A stretch of 64,000 nt of DNA. Source: Dyadobacter sp. CY326 (GTDB lineage: Bacteria; Bacteroidota; Bacteroidia; Cytophagales; Spirosomataceae). Under the pieces are notes generated by a model that saw only the letters and a program-made list of their open reading frames with translations, ran no database searches and was not told the origin of the DNA. The DNA is taken from positions 62,001 through 126,000 of the forward strand of contig NZ_JAJUXI010000011.1 in the NCBI RefSeq assembly GCF_021390515.1, given 5' to 3'. A program made the position numbers and the translations under genes. Each line of letters starts with the position of its first letter. Positions within the stretch are counted from its first letter, which is position 1. Of this stretch, positions 26,155 through 34,282 are shown one piece after another.

Positions 26155-26496
26155 ATGGAAAGCAAAAATAAAAAAGCACCAGCTAAGTTGCACATTCGCA
26201 GCGGGGATACTGTAAAGGTAATCTCAGGCAATGCAAAAGGTGAAACTGGTGTTATCAAGAAGGTGGATATTGAAAAGCTAAGAGCTGTTGTTGAAGGTGT
26301 AAACATGATCACAAAACATGTTAAGCCAAATGCACAAACTCCACAAGGAAGCATTGAAAAGCGTGAAGGTGCAATACACATTAGTAACCTAATGGTGGTT
26401 GATCCTAAAACTGGCGAAGCAACCAGAACTGGTCGCAAAGCTGATGATAAAGGTAAACTTCAGCGTTTTTCTAAAAAGACAGGAAATATTTTGTAA
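26155..26496 (+). CDS. rplX: 50S ribosomal protein L24
   Basis: Assembly-initiator protein with a KOW motif (HIRSGDTVKVISGNAKGETG). The 113 residues also hold VEGVNMITKHVKPN and the late KRVGRK-like segment TRTGRKADDKGK. It follows L14, as in other spc operons. Confidence 0.98.
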   Translation: MESKNKKAPAKLHIRSGDTVKVISGNAKGETGVIKKVDIEKLRAVVEGVNMITKHVKPNAQTPQGSIEKREGAIHISNLMVVDPKTGEATRTGRKADDKGKLQRFSKKTGNIL

Positions 26497-26569
26497 TTCT
26501 TTGTTCACGTTGAACTTAGAATAGAATATAAACGGTGGGTCGGTAATCCACAATAATATCTTCAAAAAG

Positions 26570-27130
26570 ATGGCACAGCCGAGATTAAAAGAAAAGTATG
26601 TAAGCGAAGTTGTTTCGCAACTGAAAGAAAAATTTCAGTACAAGTCAGTGATGCAAGTTCCTCGTTTGACTAAGATTGTTATCAATAAAGGCATTGGTGC
26701 AGCGGTAGCTGACAAGAAATTGGTTGATACTGGTGTTGAGGAATTGAGCCAGATCACTGGTCAAAAAGCAATCGCAACGATTTCTAAGAAAGCGGTTTCT
26801 AACTTCAAGTTGCGTGAAAACATGCCGATTGGAGCAAAGGTAACACTTCGTGGCGATCGCATGTATGAGTTCCTTGATCGTTTGACTGCGATTGCAATGC
26901 CTCGTGTAAGAGACTTCAAAGGTATCAGTGACAAAGGATTTGACGGACGCGGGAATTATACTTTCGGCGTTAAAGAGCAAATCATTTTCCCTGAGATTAG
27001 TATAGAAAAGGTGAATAAAATCACCGGAATGGATATCACATTCGTTACTTCAACTAATTCTGACGAAGAGAGTTATGAATTGTTGAAGGCACTGGGTATG
27101 CCGTTCACAAATGCGAACAAACAAGGATAA
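26570..27130 (+). CDS. rplE: 50S ribosomal protein L5
   Basis: 5S rRNA-binding protein of the central protuberance. The 186 residues include VPRLTKIVINKGIG, KAIATISKKAVSNFKLRE, MPIGAKVTLRGDRMYEFLDRL and YTFGVKEQIIFPEI. A 73-base gap precedes it, without a recognisable promoter. Confidence 0.99.
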   Translation: MAQPRLKEKYVSEVVSQLKEKFQYKSVMQVPRLTKIVINKGIGAAVADKKLVDTGVEELSQITGQKAIATISKKAVSNFKLRENMPIGAKVTLRGDRMYEFLDRLTAIAMPRVRDFKGISDKGFDGRGNYTFGVKEQIIFPEISIEKVNKITGMDITFVTSTNSDEESYELLKALGMPFTNANKQG

Positions 27131-27156
27131 TTCTTAATATAAGATATTTACCGACA

Positions 27157-27426
27157 ATGGCAAAAGAATCAGTTAAAGCACGGGAGAGAAAGAGAGAAGC
27201 CTTAGTAGCTAAGTTTGCTGAAAAGCGTACGAAATTAAAAGCTGCGGGTGACTGGGTTGGTTTAGATAAATTACCACGTAATTCTTCTGCTGTACGTTTG
27301 CATAATAGATGCAAAATCACGGGAAGGCCTCGGGGTTATATGCGCAAATTCGGAATTTCAAGAGTTTGTTTCCGGGATATGGCTTCTGACGGCAAGATTC
27401 CGGGTGTTACAAAATCAAGTTGGTAA
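27157..27426 (+). CDS. rpsN: 30S ribosomal protein S14, zinc-free long form
   Basis: Late-assembly 30S head protein. The 89 residues are the long form without CxxC zinc knuckles. The C-terminal consensus LHNRCKITGRPRGYMRKFGISR is intact. Ends 76 bases before rpsH, with an internal promoter match in between. Confidence 0.98.
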   Translation: MAKESVKARERKREALVAKFAEKRTKLKAAGDWVGLDKLPRNSSAVRLHNRCKITGRPRGYMRKFGISRVCFRDMASDGKIPGVTKSSW

Positions 27427-27432
27427 GAATAC

Positions 27433-27463
27433 TTTCAATTCTGATTTCAATTACTTAACTTTG
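27433..27463 (+). promoter_or_regulatory. Probable internal promoter in front of rpsH
   Basis: TTTC at 27433-27436, a 19-base spacer, then TAACTTTG at 27456-27463, followed by CACTCCC. The -7 box is an exact TAnnTTTG match and the downstream bases resemble the CAGTCCG seen after the rpsL and rplC boxes. It would drive the second half of the operon. Confidence 0.65.
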
Positions 27464-27502
27464 CACTCCCGTTTCAAAGGGGTGTTTAAACTAGGCATAA
27501 AA

Positions 27503-27901
27503 ATGTTAACGGATCCCATAGCAGATTATCTGACGAGACTCAGAAACGCTATCAAAGCGAAGCACAGGGTTGTTGAGATACCTGCATCCAACATAAAAAA
27601 AGAAATAACTAAAGTACTTTTTGATAAAGGGTATATTCAGAGTTATAAATTTGACGAAGTAGGTCCTCAGGGTGTAATCAAAATAGCTTTGAAGTACAAT
27701 CCTGTGACAAAGCAATCTGCAATTGTGAAATTGGAGAGGGTTAGTAAGCCTGGACTTCGTAAATATTCAGGGTCATCAACATTACCACGCGTATTAGGTG
27801 GTTTAGGAACTGTTATCATTTCAACCTCCAAGGGTGTTATGACTGATAAGGAAGCTAAAACGCTTAATGTTGGCGGGGAAGTGTTATGTTTCGTGTATTA
27901 A
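27503..27901 (+). CDS. rpsH: 30S ribosomal protein S8
   Basis: Central-domain 16S rRNA-binding protein that in E. coli also represses the spc operon. ATG 27503 (MLTDPIADYLTRLRNA) is chosen; an upstream in-frame reading would overlap rpsN and lacks similarity. The C-terminal consensus GLGTVIISTSKGVMTDKEA is intact. 132 residues. Confidence 0.98.
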   Translation: MLTDPIADYLTRLRNAIKAKHRVVEIPASNIKKEITKVLFDKGYIQSYKFDEVGPQGVIKIALKYNPVTKQSAIVKLERVSKPGLRKYSGSSTLPRVLGGLGTVIISTSKGVMTDKEAKTLNVGGEVLCFVY

Positions 27902-27922
27902 TATTTAAAAGTTATTCAGGAA

Positions 27923-28480
27923 ATGTCACGAATAGGAAATAAAATTATCGTTTTGCCCGCAGGTGTTTCTGTATCAGTTGCAGAGGGTAACGTGGTGTCA
28001 GTAAAAGGACCAAAAGGTACATTATATCAAACAGTTGATAGCGATATCAGCGTTGAAATTGAAGGTAGTGAACTGAAAGTTAGTCGCCCTACTGAGCAGA
28101 AGCGTCACAAAGCACTTCACGGATTGTATAGATCTTTGATCAACAACATGGTGATTGGGGTGGATGCAGGATATAAGAAAGAGTTAGAAATTATTGGTGT
28201 GGGTTACAAAGCAAGCGCGGCAAATAATGTGCTCGAATTGCAATTGGGATATTCTCACAATATTTTTATGGCTATTCCGCAGGAAATTAAGCTTACAACG
28301 ACTTCCGAAAAGGGTCAAAACCCTAAGGTTATTTTAGAAGGCATTGATAAGGAGCTGATTGGATCAGTTGCTGCGAAAATCAAGTCATTGCGTAAGGTTG
28401 AACCTTACAAAGGAAAGGGGATTCGTTTTGTCGGTGAGGTTGTTCGTCGTAAGGCTGGAAAATCTGCTTCTAAAAAGTAG
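27923..28480 (+). CDS. rplF: 50S ribosomal protein L6
   Basis: Protein near the sarcin-ricin loop. Two L6 repeats are visible: the first from MSRIGNKIIVLPAGV and the second from VGYKASAANNVLELQLGYSH, with the signature PYKGKGIRFVGEVVRRKAGK near the end. 185 residues. Confidence 0.99.
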   Translation: MSRIGNKIIVLPAGVSVSVAEGNVVSVKGPKGTLYQTVDSDISVEIEGSELKVSRPTEQKRHKALHGLYRSLINNMVIGVDAGYKKELEIIGVGYKASAANNVLELQLGYSHNIFMAIPQEIKLTTTSEKGQNPKVILEGIDKELIGSVAAKIKSLRKVEPYKGKGIRFVGEVVRRKAGKSASKK

Positions 28481-28523
28481 TAAGTCACGGAATTAGTTTA
28501 TAACAAGTAAGACAAGTTTGAAA

Positions 28524-28877
28524 ATGGCTACCGCAAAAGTAGATAGAAGACAACGACTTAAATATCACATTCGTAAGAAGGTGAAGGGTAGTTCTGAGCG
28601 TCCGAGGTTATCGGTTTTTCGTTCTAACACCAGTATCTATGCGCAAATTATAGATGATATCAATGGTGTTACACTTGCAAGTGCATCATCGGTTGATCTT
28701 GGCGGAAGAAAAGAAAATTCTAATGTTGAGGCAGCCCAGCAGGTTGGTAAAAAAATAGCTGAAAAAGCACAAGAGGCGGGTATTCAAGCTGTCGTTTTTG
28801 ACAGAAATGGATATTTGTACCATGGTAAAGTAAAAGCATTGGCCGAAGGAGCTCGTGAGGGTGGCCTGAAATTCTAA
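28524..28877 (+). CDS. rplR: 50S ribosomal protein L18
   Basis: 5S rRNA-binding protein. ATG 28524 (MATAKVDRRQRL) is preferred to an in-frame TTG two codons earlier. The 117 residues include RPRLSVFRSNTSIYAQIIDD, VFDRNGYLYHGKVKALAEGAREGGL, full consensus. Confidence 0.98.
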   Translation: MATAKVDRRQRLKYHIRKKVKGSSERPRLSVFRSNTSIYAQIIDDINGVTLASASSVDLGGRKENSNVEAAQQVGKKIAEKAQEAGIQAVVFDRNGYLYHGKVKALAEGAREGGLKF

Positions 28878-28891
28878 GTATAACAAAGACT

Positions 28892-29407
28892 ATGTCTACA
28901 AATACAAAACCTTCAAAGGTTAACGAATCGGACTTGAAAGAACGCGTAGTAGCGATCAATCGGGTAGCAAAAGTAGTAAAAGGTGGTCGTCGTTTTAGTT
29001 TTTCGGCTATCGTAGTGGTAGGAGATGGAAATGGTGTAGTTGGATACGGGCTTGGAAAAGCTAATGAAGTAACTGACGCAATTGCCAAAGGAATCGATGA
29101 CGCAAAGAAAAATTTGATTCAGATTCCGATGCTGAAACATACAGTTCCTCACCAAATGGAAGGTAAGTTCAGCGGTGGATTTGTGCTTATCAAACCTGCT
29201 GCGCCTGGAACAGGTGTACTTGCTGGTGGTCCGATGCGTGCTGTACTGGAAAGTGCTGGAATTAAAGATGTACTTGCGAAATCCAAAGGCTCATCTAACC
29301 CACACAACGTAATCAAAGCTACAATTGATGCTCTTCTGAAAATGAGAGCTCCACATCAGGTGGCATTCCAGAGAGGCGTTAAATTAGATAAAGTATTTAA
29401 CGGATAA
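28892..29407 (+). CDS. rpsE: 30S ribosomal protein S5
   Basis: Accuracy protein at the mRNA entry side. The 171 residues carry the S5 RNA-binding signature (VKGGRRFSFSAIVVVGDGNG) and the C-terminal GTGVLAGGPMRAVLESAGI and SSNPHNVIKATIDAL. It starts 14 bases after rplR. Confidence 0.99.
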   Translation: MSTNTKPSKVNESDLKERVVAINRVAKVVKGGRRFSFSAIVVVGDGNGVVGYGLGKANEVTDAIAKGIDDAKKNLIQIPMLKHTVPHQMEGKFSGGFVLIKPAAPGTGVLAGGPMRAVLESAGIKDVLAKSKGSSNPHNVIKATIDALLKMRAPHQVAFQRGVKLDKVFNG

Positions 29408-29439
29408 TCCATTGGATTGTCCCTTTACCTGAAGTGATT

Positions 29440-29619
29440 ATGTCAAAAGTACGTATTACCCAAGTTAAAAGCACAATTGATCGTCCAGAAAGACAAAAAC
29501 TTACTATTAAGGCGTTAGGCTTGGGTAAGTTGAACCGGTCAGTTGAGAAAGAAAATAGTGATGCCATTGCTGGTATGATCCGCAAGGTGAGCCATTTGGT
29601 TAAAGTAGAAGAAATTTAA
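29440..29619 (+). CDS. rpmD: 50S ribosomal protein L30
   Basis: Small large-subunit protein. ATG 29440 (MSKVRITQVKSTIDR) is chosen over an in-frame GTG two codons upstream. The 59 residues show the consensus TIKALGLGKLNRSVEKE and end in VSHLVKVEE. Confidence 0.97.
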   Translation: MSKVRITQVKSTIDRPERQKLTIKALGLGKLNRSVEKENSDAIAGMIRKVSHLVKVEEI

Positions 29620-29631
29620 CATATAGTAAAT

Positions 29632-30078
29632 ATGAATCTTAGTTCATTAAAGCCGGCTGCTGGTTCTGTTAAAACAGGAAAGAGGGTTGGACGTGGTCAG
29701 GGGTCCGGTAAAGGAGGAACATCTGCACGTGGACATAAAGGAGCTCAATCTCGTTCAGGTTATAGCCGGAAAGTTGGATTTGAGGGTGGTCAGATGCCTC
29801 TTCAAAGACGTCTGCCTAAATTCGGATTTAACAATATAAATCGGGTAGAATACAAAGCACTTAACCTTGACGCGATTCAGTCACTTGCTGAGAAGACTAA
29901 TGCAGCTGTAATTACGTTGGATCTAATTAGAGAAAATGGGCTTTGTGCTAAAAAGGATTTGGTGAAGATTTTGAACAGAGGTCAAATCTCTTCGGCCGTA
30001 GAGGTTCAGGCTAATGGATTTTCTGCATCAGCTATTGAGTCAATTGAGAAAGCCGGAGGTAAAGCAGTTAAGTTGTAA
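29632..30078 (+). CDS. rplO: 50S ribosomal protein L15
   Basis: Late-assembly large-subunit protein. The 148 residues begin MNLSSLKPAAGSVKTGKRVGRG and have the glycine-rich GSGKGGTSARGHKGAQSRSGY followed by FEGGQMPLQRRLPKFGF. It is 12 bases after rpmD and precedes secY, the standard spc order. Confidence 0.99.
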   Translation: MNLSSLKPAAGSVKTGKRVGRGQGSGKGGTSARGHKGAQSRSGYSRKVGFEGGQMPLQRRLPKFGFNNINRVEYKALNLDAIQSLAEKTNAAVITLDLIRENGLCAKKDLVKILNRGQISSAVEVQANGFSASAIESIEKAGGKAVKL

Positions 30079-30138
30079 TTTAGCTGTTTTACTTAGCACA
30101 GGTTGTTTATAACAAATAGCTATTTGTAGGCCCAAAAC

Positions 30139-31452
30139 ATGAAACGATTTTTAGAGACTATAAAACACATATTTGCAATTGAGGAGTTGAGAACGAGAAT
30201 TCTCAACACTCTTTTGTTTATAACTATTTTCCGTTTGGGGTCTTACGTAGCTTTGCCTGGTGTTGAGCCAGATCAAATGAACGTTTCCACTCAGGGGCTT
30301 TTAGGTTTATTGGACACCTTTTTAGGAGGAGCGTTCAGTAAGGCCTCGATTTTTGCGTTAGGCATTATGCCTTATATCTCCGCATCTATTGCAATTCAAC
30401 TTCTTACTATGGCATTGCCATACTTCCAGAAAATGCAAAAGGAAGGGGAGTCAGGAAGAAAGAAGCTGAATCAGATAACACGCGTATTAACGATTGTCGT
30501 TACCTTAGTGCAAGGGACTGCTTATCTTAACACAACTGTGCCCGACGAGGCTTTATTAGTTTCTAGAAGTCTTTTCTCTATATCTTCGGTTTTTGTGTTA
30601 GCGGCTGGTACAATGTTTTGTATGTGGCTGGGCGAGCGAATTACTGATAAAGGAATTGGTAATGGGATTTCGATGTTAATTATGATTGGCATTGTTTCCA
30701 GATTTCCGGGAGCGATTTATAAGGAATTTGTTTCTCGTGGAAGCGGAGGTATTTTATTGTTTGTCTTGGAGATCGTTGCGCTATATTTTGTAATAATGGG
30801 TGCTGTGATGCTAACGCAAGCTGTGAGGCGAATTCCTATTCAGTATGCCAAACAAGTTGTTGGAAATAGGGTGATGGGTGGCCAGCGCCAATATTTGCCA
30901 TTGAAATTGAATGCGGCGGGTGTGATGCCTATTATCTTCGCTCAGGCTTTAATGTTTATTCCATCTTTGGGTGCTTCGTATTTTGCGGAGAAGAGTGATT
31001 TTGCAAGTAACGTTGCGACGATTTTTGCAAACTATACTACCTGGCAATACAATCTGTTGTTCGCTGTGTTGATAATTGTTTTCACATTCTTTTACACGGC
31101 AATTTCTGTAAATCCACAGCAGATTGCTGACGATATGAAGAGAGGCGGTGGTTTTATCCCTGGCGTTAAACCCGGGCAACAAACCTCTGAATATATAAGC
31201 TCGATTTTGGATAGAATTACGTTCCCAGGATCAATTATGCTTGCGATCGTAGCAACCTTGCCAGCTTTTGCTAGCTTATTAGGCGTATCAACGGATTTTG
31301 CTCACTTTTTTGGTGGAACATCCCTGTTGATCATGGTGGGTGTTGTGCTTGATACATTGCAGCAGGTTGAAAGTTATTTATTGATGCGCAGATATGAAGG
31401 CTTAATGAAGTCGGGGCGTGTTAAGGGCAGAACGGAAAGTGTTGCTATTTAA
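30139..31452 (+). CDS. secY: Protein translocase subunit SecY
   Basis: Channel subunit of the SecYEG translocon. The 437 residues hold ten hydrophobic helices. Signature stretches include RILNTLLFITIFRLGSYVALPGV, GIMPYISASIAIQLL (plug and helix 2b region), LGERITDKGIGNGISM and the cytosolic C5 loop NPQQIADDMKRGGGFIPGVKPG that contacts SecA and the ribosome. Embedded in the spc operon; map follows 8 bases later. There is no adk between them, unlike in many other phyla. Confidence 0.99.
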   Translation: MKRFLETIKHIFAIEELRTRILNTLLFITIFRLGSYVALPGVEPDQMNVSTQGLLGLLDTFLGGAFSKASIFALGIMPYISASIAIQLLTMALPYFQKMQKEGESGRKKLNQITRVLTIVVTLVQGTAYLNTTVPDEALLVSRSLFSISSVFVLAAGTMFCMWLGERITDKGIGNGISMLIMIGIVSRFPGAIYKEFVSRGSGGILLFVLEIVALYFVIMGAVMLTQAVRRIPIQYAKQVVGNRVMGGQRQYLPLKLNAAGVMPIIFAQALMFIPSLGASYFAEKSDFASNVATIFANYTTWQYNLLFAVLIIVFTFFYTAISVNPQQIADDMKRGGGFIPGVKPGQQTSEYISSILDRITFPGSIMLAIVATLPAFASLLGVSTDFAHFFGGTSLLIMVGVVLDTLQQVESYLLMRRYEGLMKSGRVKGRTESVAI

Positions 31453-31460
31453 GATTTGAG

Positions 31461-32258
31461 ATGATTTTTCTTAAAACGGAGGAGGAAATTGAGCTGATCA
31501 AGAATAGTGCTCAGGTTTTAGGTAAAGCTCATGCAGAAGTAGCTCTTTGGATCAAGCCGGGCGTCACGACTCAGAAGTTGGATCTAGTTGCAGAAGAGTT
31601 TATAAGAGATAATGGAGGTATTCCCTCTTTTAAAGGTTTTAACAAGTTTCCGGCTTCATTGTGTATATCTGTAAATGAAGTTGTAGTTCATGGGATTCCC
31701 GGAAGCTATGCGGTGAGAGAAGGAGATATCGTTTCGATCGATTGCGGCGTTAAATTAAATGGTTTTCACAGCGACAGCGCTTATACATATCCGGTTGGCG
31801 AGGTCAGTTTGGATCTCATGAACTTACTCACAGCTACAAAAAAATCATTGTACAAAGGGATTGAACAAGCTGTTGAGGGAATGAGGGTTGGAGACATCGG
31901 TTTTGCAGTTCAAAATTTTGTTGAGGACAAAGGATATTCAGTCGTGAGGGAGCTTGTGGGGCATGGTGTCGGAAGAGATCTTCATGAAAGCCCCGAGGTT
32001 CCTAATTACGGAAAACGTGGTAAAGGAACTCGGTTAAAAGAAGGAATGGTTCTCGCTATTGAACCGATGGTTAATTTGGGGGTAAAGACAGTGATGCAGG
32101 AGCGGGATGGTTGGACTATTAGAACAACCGATAAGAAATATTCAGCGCATTACGAGCATACTGTTGTTGTAAGAAAGGGCAAAGCTGAAATTCTCACAAC
32201 ATTCGATTATATAGAAAAAGTGACGGCCAACACCAGCCTTATGGTTGAAGTAATGTAA
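31461..32258 (+). CDS. map: Methionine aminopeptidase, type I
   Basis: Removes the initiator methionine from nascent proteins, using two divalent metals. All five ligands are visible in order: the two aspartates of SIDCGVKLNGFHSDSAYT, the histidine of GHGVGRDLHESP, and the glutamates of LAIEPMV and the final HYEHTVVV region. The 265 residues fit the type Ia form without an N-terminal zinc extension. Start 8 bases after secY, infA follows 12 bases later. Confidence 0.98.
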   Translation: MIFLKTEEEIELIKNSAQVLGKAHAEVALWIKPGVTTQKLDLVAEEFIRDNGGIPSFKGFNKFPASLCISVNEVVVHGIPGSYAVREGDIVSIDCGVKLNGFHSDSAYTYPVGEVSLDLMNLLTATKKSLYKGIEQAVEGMRVGDIGFAVQNFVEDKGYSVVRELVGHGVGRDLHESPEVPNYGKRGKGTRLKEGMVLAIEPMVNLGVKTVMQERDGWTIRTTDKKYSAHYEHTVVVRKGKAEILTTFDYIEKVTANTSLMVEVM

Positions 32259-32270
32259 TTAACGCTACGA

Positions 32271-32489
32271 ATGGCAAAACAAGCATCAATTGAACAAGAC
32301 GGAGTAATTTTAGAAGCGCTTTCCAATGCAATGTTTCGTGTAATTTTAGAAAATAAACATGAGGTGATTGCACATATTTCTGGAAAGATGAGAATGCACT
32401 ATATAAAGATATTACCGGGCGACCGTGTTAAGTTGGAAATGTCTCCTTACGACTTATCAAAGGCAAGAATAACTTACCGGTACAAATAA
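32271..32489 (+). CDS. infA: Translation initiation factor IF-1
   Basis: OB-fold protein that blocks the A site during initiation. The 72 residues read AKQASIEQDGVILEALSNAMFRV and end with GDRVKLEMSPYDLSKARITYRYK, family consensus. Lies between map and rpmJ. Confidence 0.98.
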   Translation: MAKQASIEQDGVILEALSNAMFRVILENKHEVIAHISGKMRMHYIKILPGDRVKLEMSPYDLSKARITYRYK

Positions 32490-32530
32490 GGAGAAGATCA
32501 CCTCATTATTAACAACAAGTAACATTCGAG

Positions 32531-32647
32531 ATGAAAGTCAAAGCATCAGTAAAGAAACGCAGTGAAGACTGCAAGGTTATACGCCGAAAGGGTAAAGTCT
32601 ATGTAATCAACAAGAAAAACCCACGGTATAAACAAAGACAAGGTTAA
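32531..32647 (+). CDS. rpmJ: 50S ribosomal protein L36, zinc-free form
   Basis: Thirty-eight-residue protein between infA and rpsM, the expected place for L36. It begins MKVKASVKKRSEDCKVIRR and ends NPRYKQRQG. The zinc ribbon of the C+ form (C-x2-C-x12-C-x4-H) is lost: only one cysteine remains and the usual histidine is tyrosine. This is therefore a zinc-independent version, consistent with the zinc-free S14 nearby. ATG at 32531, stop TAA, 4 bases before rpsM. Confidence 0.97.
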   Translation: MKVKASVKKRSEDCKVIRRKGKVYVINKKNPRYKQRQG

Positions 32648-32651
32648 TCAT

Positions 32652-33029
32652 ATGGCACGTATTTCAGGAGTTGATATTCCCGACCGTAAAAGGGGCGAAA
32701 TCTCACTAACTTATATTTTCGGAATTGGTCGCAGTTCAGCGAAAAAAATTCTCGAAAAAGCAGGAGTTGACATCAATAAGAAGGTTGTTGACTGGAATGA
32801 TGAAGAGTCCGGTGCAGTTCGTGCGGTTATAGCAGGTGAATATAAAGTAGAAGGTGCACTTAAATCAGAAGTTCAACTGAGCATTAAGCGCTTAATGGAT
32901 ATCGCTTGTTACAGAGGTCTTCGTCACCGTAAAGGTTTACCATTACGTGGACAAAGAACAAAAAACAACTCTCGTACTCGTAAGGGTAAACGCAAAACAA
33001 TCGCGAACAAGAAAAAGGCTACTAAATAA
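32652..33029 (+). CDS. rpsM: 30S ribosomal protein S13
   Basis: 30S head protein in bridge B1. The 125 residues show ARISGVDIPDRKRGEISLTYIFG, the helix-two-turn-helix core, and the basic C-terminal consensus CYRGLRHRKGLPLRGQRTKNNSRTRKG. First of the alpha cluster. Confidence 0.99.
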   Translation: MARISGVDIPDRKRGEISLTYIFGIGRSSAKKILEKAGVDINKKVVDWNDEESGAVRAVIAGEYKVEGALKSEVQLSIKRLMDIACYRGLRHRKGLPLRGQRTKNNSRTRKGKRKTIANKKKATK

Positions 33030-33070
33030 TCAGTGAGCGGTGGGTAAAACCACATTTCTATCCATAAGCA

Positions 33071-33466
33071 ATGGCACAAAATAAAAGAAAAGATAAAGCA
33101 AAAAAGAGAGTTGTAGTAGTGGAGTCGGTGGGTCAGGTACACATCAAAGCTTCATTCAACAACATTATCATCTCTATTACAAATAATAACGGTCAGGTGA
33201 TTTCCTGGGGTTCCGCCGGTAAAATGGGATTCCGTGGTTCAAAAAAGAACACTCCCTACGCTGCCCAAACGGCTGCGCAAAGTTGCGCTCAGGTCGCGTT
33301 TGACCTAGGAATGCGTAAAGCTGAGGTTTTCGTTAAAGGACCGGGTTCTGGTCGCGAGTCTGCGATCCGTACGATCCAGAACGCAGGGATTGAAGTAACT
33401 ACAATCAGAGATATTACTCCGCTTCCACACAATGGTTGCCGTCCTCCAAAACGTCGGAGAGTATAG
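33071..33466 (+). CDS. rpsK: 30S ribosomal protein S11
   Basis: Platform protein near the Shine-Dalgarno helix. The 131 residues include HIKASFNNIIISITNNNGQVISW, FRGSKKNTPYAAQTAA and the ending ITPLPHNGCRPPKRRRV, all consensus. Confidence 0.99.
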   Translation: MAQNKRKDKAKKRVVVVESVGQVHIKASFNNIIISITNNNGQVISWGSAGKMGFRGSKKNTPYAAQTAAQSCAQVAFDLGMRKAEVFVKGPGSGRESAIRTIQNAGIEVTTIRDITPLPHNGCRPPKRRRV

Positions 33467-33552
33467 TATTTCAATATATTGCCCATTCGTAATTTGGACA
33501 CTGGGGTTACAGAATGGTTTTTAAATAATTTAAGTAAAATAAAAAGTTTTTA

Positions 33553-34158
33553 ATGGCACGTTATACAGGTCCCAAATCAAAGATTGCAAGACGTTACGGA
33601 GAACCCATCATGGGCCCGAGCAAAGCGCTTGCTAAAAAGAATTACCCTCCTGGAGTTCATGGAAAGGGTCGCCGCTCTAAAAAATCGGAGTATGCTTTAC
33701 AATTAATGGAAAAGCAAAAGGTGAAATTTATTTACGGTATTCTTGAAAGACAGTTCCGTAATTTGTTCGAAAAGGCTTCGGTTAAAGAGGGTATCACTGG
33801 TGAAAACCTTTTGAAATACTGCGAAGCTCGTCTTGATAACACTGTTTATCGTTTGGGAGTAGCTCCAACACGACGTGCTGCACGTCAGCTTGTTTCTCAC
33901 AAACACATTCTTGTAGACGGTGAGATAGTAAATATTCCTTCTTATTCTTTGCGTCCTGGTCAAGTTGTGACAGTTCGTGAGAAATCTAAGTCTCTTGAAT
34001 CAGTTTCCGAAAGTTTGGCTGGTCACAGTTCAAAAGGATTTAACTGGTTAGAGTGGGATGGCCAGCAATTGACCGGTAAGTTTGTGACGTTCCCAGAACG
34101 CGAGCAGATCCCAGAAAACATCAACGAGCAGCTTATCGTTGAGTTGTATTCTAAATAA
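33553..34158 (+). CDS. rpsD: 30S ribosomal protein S4
   Basis: Primary 16S-binding protein. The 201 residues are full length: ARYTGPKSKIARRYGEP, VKFIYGILERQFRNLF, and the S4 RNA-binding domain with LDNTVYRLGVAPTRRAARQLVSHKHILVDG. The helper zinc cysteines found in some species are absent. A terminator-like hairpin follows 12 bases after the stop, before rpoA. Confidence 0.99.
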   Translation: MARYTGPKSKIARRYGEPIMGPSKALAKKNYPPGVHGKGRRSKKSEYALQLMEKQKVKFIYGILERQFRNLFEKASVKEGITGENLLKYCEARLDNTVYRLGVAPTRRAARQLVSHKHILVDGEIVNIPSYSLRPGQVVTVREKSKSLESVSESLAGHSSKGFNWLEWDGQQLTGKFVTFPEREQIPENINEQLIVELYSK

Positions 34159-34170
34159 TCTTCATATTAC

Positions 34171-34199
34171 AGCACGCCTAGTTTACCAGGCGTGCTTTT
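34171..34199 (+). terminator. Terminator or attenuator between rpsD and rpoA
   Basis: Nine-base perfect arms AGCACGCCT (34171-34179) and AGGCGTGCT (34188-34196), followed by TTTTAG. No TAnnTTTG promoter is seen before rpoA, so it may only reduce read-through and so set the rpoA level. Confidence 0.75.
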
Positions 34200-34215
34200 A
34201 GCCGGTAACGGCAAT

Positions 34216-34229
34216 TTTGCGATCGCAAA
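34216..34229 (+). promoter_or_regulatory. Perfect 14-base palindrome upstream of rpoA
   Basis: TTTGCGATCGCAAA is its own reverse complement and lies 54 bases before the rpoA ATG, between the hairpin and the gene. It could be a protein-binding operator; no known motif is recognised. Confidence 0.4.
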
Positions 34230-34268
34230 GGTAACGGTAGCGTGATCAACTATCATTTACTACTATAA

Positions 34269-34274
34269 AAGGAG
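34269..34274 (+). promoter_or_regulatory. Shine-Dalgarno sequence of rpoA
   Basis: AAGGAG with an 8-base spacer to the ATG at 34283. It stands out because the neighbouring starts show no such sequence, as usual in Bacteroidota. Confidence 0.7.
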
Positions 34275-34282
34275 CAAGGACT

